Below, piece by piece: positions 51,066 through 53,094 of a DNA stretch of 53,094 nucleotides. Both the position numbers and the translations under genes were made by a program. Below the pieces are notes generated by a model. It made no database searches. It worked only from the letters and a program-made list of their open reading frames with translations, and was not told where the DNA came from. Source of the stretch: Clostridiales bacterium (GTDB taxonomy: Bacteria > Bacillota > Clostridia > Lachnospirales > WQUN01); assembly GCA_031270945.1 (NCBI GenBank), contig JAISWZ010000651.1, forward strand, positions 1 to 53,094, read 5' to 3'. The number at the start of each line of letters is the position of its first letter. Position 1 is the first letter of the stretch.

Positions 51066-52976
51066 TGATAACCCCGCTCCCTTCTTGCGGCGTTGTGCGG
51101 CGCCCGCAAGAATTTTTCAAAAGCCCGAAAAGCGCAGCCGCTATTGGGGCATGTCCCAAATTTGTGGCTTGAAAAAGCTGCCAAGACTTTTTCAGCAAGA
51201 AAAGAACAGCGCTTTTCCCTCATGCCCACGGGCGGAAACCAGTTTTCGCTCGCGAGAACAGCGCGCGCGGCGTTAGCGCTATGTCGAGTGTTAGAGCATA
51301 TCCCGAAAGCGTTTTGTGCTGACGAATGCTCAATTCTCTTGCCGTTGCCCGCTTTAAAAGTCAGCCGGGCCGCTCGCGCCAAGAAAATTGGAAATCTCAA
51401 TCATCAGCAAGCATTTGCCCCTAAATTCCGTAATGGCGCTGCCAAAGTCCTGACGAATGCTTATATAGTGTTTGTCTCGGGCTTCAACGAGCAAACCTGC
51501 CGGACATTTTCGGCGTCTTAGACATTGGGGCACGCTCTAAGGGACACGCTCTTATGTAATTGTTGTGAAGCGATATCGCATAGCTGGAAAGCGCCGCTTG
51601 GCGCTGGCGAACCGCTCGCAAGCAGCCTTCGTTTCAAGCGAAAACTTCTTGATCGCCAGCATATGGCTTGAGATTTGCGATTTTCCGAATCTGTTAGGAA
51701 TTGACTAGGAAAAAAACAGATAAGCCTTATCTACAGTATACATCGACTTGAGTCTTGATTCAAGCCAAAATTCATCCTGCGGTTTCAAGCTTTTTCGGGA
51801 TTTAACGCGTGAAAGCCTTACGGAGCGGCAAGTATGAAGTGGATGGGGATATGCGCCAGAAAGTTTGGGCCAAAGATGAAATGCGCAAAACTATGCAGTG
51901 ATAGCTTGGCTCTGGCGCGAGCCCTCAAGGTTTTAGAGGGTGCGCTTGTGAGAGATTTATGAAGCTTCTTGGGCTTGGCGCGAGATGTACTAAGAAGTGC
52001 CTCAATAGCTCATCTCAAGGCCGCAATATCAAGGGACATAAAATCCATGGCTTTGATCAAGCGCTGGAGATGGTCAAATTCTGGCTTAACCCATTTGCTT
52101 TACTTGGTCGAAGGTTGTAACGGCTGAATCTTTTAATGCAGTGCTCCGCTTTCTAACAGAAAGGCGCTCTATGGCCCATGAAGCTTTTAGTCGAAATAAT
52201 GAATAGTAAATCTTGGCGCTGGCCTTGTGGCGCAAGCCGCTTGGCGCTAGCATTGTGGCGTTTGCCGCTGGGCAGCAGCCGAATTCCGTGCATAAAAGGC
52301 CTTTGATTGTCAAAGGCTATAGTTAGGCATATCCCGCGCACAGGGGCAAGCCGAACCTTTAGGGGCACATCCCCAATAATGCTGATGGGCGGCATGACAG
52401 CACTCATGCGCCGCTCACTGGCATGCCGAAAAAAGACACAGGGGCAGCTCCCTTGCGTTTTGCAACCTAGCCCAAAATGTTCGGGCTCGTTATTAAGCCA
52501 GACAAGCCGTTAGGGAATATATTGGAGAGATAACAAGAGAAGCGCTGGGAAGATCAGAGGGCATGTCTTTGCGCCCTCACGTCGGCAGTTTTTGTTTTAA
52601 TTCGAAGAAAGTTAGCAATTCTAACTTGCCCTGGCAGTGCTATAGTGTTATACTTAACGACTGTCAAGAATGAACGGGAATTGCCGAAGAGCATGTGTCA
52701 AAATTAAAAAGGGCGCAGGATTGAGCATTGTGACGCTGCAATGCGTGACTTATCAAGCTGCAAACTTTATTTTGCCATATGCTCTTAAAGGATCGAGCCG
52801 CGTGTCAGCACTGGCACAAATCGCAAAAAGCGGCAAAATCGCGTGCTGCGGCGTTTTTTAGAGGGGTTCGCAGACGTTATTTGATGGCACCCGAACGAAG
52901 GTGCCGGGCATCAGAACAGAGATGCTAGGCGTCTGAGCAGAGATGCTAGAGCCCTCCGCAAGGGCGCTGGTTTTAA
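51066..52976. other. Gene-free region with decayed repeats
   Basis: About 1.9 kb without a convincing gene. It holds broken element ends (GGCATGTCCCAAATTTG near 51150, GAGCATATCCCGAAAGCG at 51294, GGCATATCCCGCGC at 52326) and duplicated scraps such as CCTGACGAATGCTT near 51450. A short minus-strand frame at about 52086-52240 (YYSLFRLKASWAIERLS) faintly recalls a HEPN domain but is not supported as a gene. Confidence 0.6.
52609..52654 (+). promoter_or_regulatory. SigA-like promoter with perfect inverted repeat, no clear gene
   Basis: TTGCCC (52626) and TATACT (52649-52654) are 17 bp apart. AAGTTAG-CAATT-CTAACTT, a perfect 7-bp inverted repeat at 52609-52627, overlaps the minus 35. Downstream is a 63-codon frame (52670-52861) lacking a ribosome binding site, then a T6 run at 52855. 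A small RNA is possible. Confidence 0.4.
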
Positions 52977-53094
52977 GAGCATATCCCAAAATTATATCCG
53001 AGGCACCGGAAAAATCCGGGTGTTTGCTCGCAGAAGCCCGAGCAAACTAGTTGAAGCATTCGCCAGGATTTTTCCGGTGCCATTTCGGAATTTT
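52977..53094. repeat. Palindromic dispersed element, copy 15 (cut by window edge)
   Basis: GAGCATATCCCAAAATTATA begins it. CCGAGGCACCGGAAAAATCC and the reverse-oriented inner part (GAAGCATTCGCCAGGATTTT TCC) match copy 9 in inverted orientation. About 25 extra bases with TGTTTGCTCG...CGAGCAAACTAG form another hairpin at the centre. The right terminal repeat is beyond the window. Confidence 0.8.

Noticed and set aside
52086..52313. HEPN-like fragment (YYSLFRLKASWAIERLS...) on the minus strand
   Set aside because: The resemblance is weak, there is no start signal, and no partner gene is nearby; not enough to call a pseudogene.

Overview
The window looks like chromosome of an anaerobic, endospore-forming Firmicute of class Clostridia. 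The evidence is a CIRCE-controlled hrcA-grpE-dnaK-dnaJ operon, sporulation genes (spoIIP, spoVFA/spoVFB for dipicolinate, a BofC-like protein, a CwlD-like amidase), Firmicute-type recU, strong AGGAGG ribosome binding sites and prfB with its programmed +1 frameshift. The species cannot be named from the sequence. Base composition is moderate (around half G+C by eye), except for one clearly AT-rich island. No rRNA, tRNA, CRISPR array or recognisable transposase gene was seen.

Left part, 1 to about 22.7 kb, is accessory. A partial MMPL-family exporter faces a TetR regulator across an array of four repeated operator-like sites. Next come a GntR/FCD regulator, a minus-strand operon of two AbiEii-like nucleotidyltransferases (one with a broken DxD motif) plus a partner, and an AAA-ATPase-like/PD-(D/E)XK protein. 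Then follow a two-gene unit ending in a phi29-type protein-primed DNA polymerase whose exonuclease and polymerase metal ligands are replaced, a gene with possible PD-(D/E)XK (Rpn-like) character, and an AT-rich tandem array of eight related coiled-coil genes in mixed states of decay. After a PucR-type regulator come an SDR oxidoreductase, a protein made only of the non-catalytic N-terminal modules of an alpha-L-rhamnosidase, a second copy of the possible Rpn-like gene, and a HEPN-nucleotidyltransferase locus embedded in an array of palindromic 74/76-bp units.

Right part, about 22.7 to 51 kb, is mostly core: a Cys-rich small protein, BofC-like protein, spoIIP, lepA, hemW, a CPBP-like membrane protein, spoVFB/spoVFA, the heat-shock operon, pfkA, secA, prfB with a RluC/RluD-like pseudouridine synthase, a sugar nucleotidyltransferase, queG, recU, a glycosidase-like lipoprotein, a 29-residue ORF and cwlD. 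The last 2 kb hold no convincing gene.

A palindromic element with ends GAGCATATCCCAAAATT / AATTTTGGGATATGCTC recurs at least fourteen times. It sits mostly between genes, including inside the heat-shock operon, and once in frame inside a gene, where it joins a HEPN domain to a nucleotidyltransferase. The features most likely to be new are the coiled-coil array, the polymerase with lost catalytic residues, the palindromic array around the HEPN/MNT locus, and this element family.
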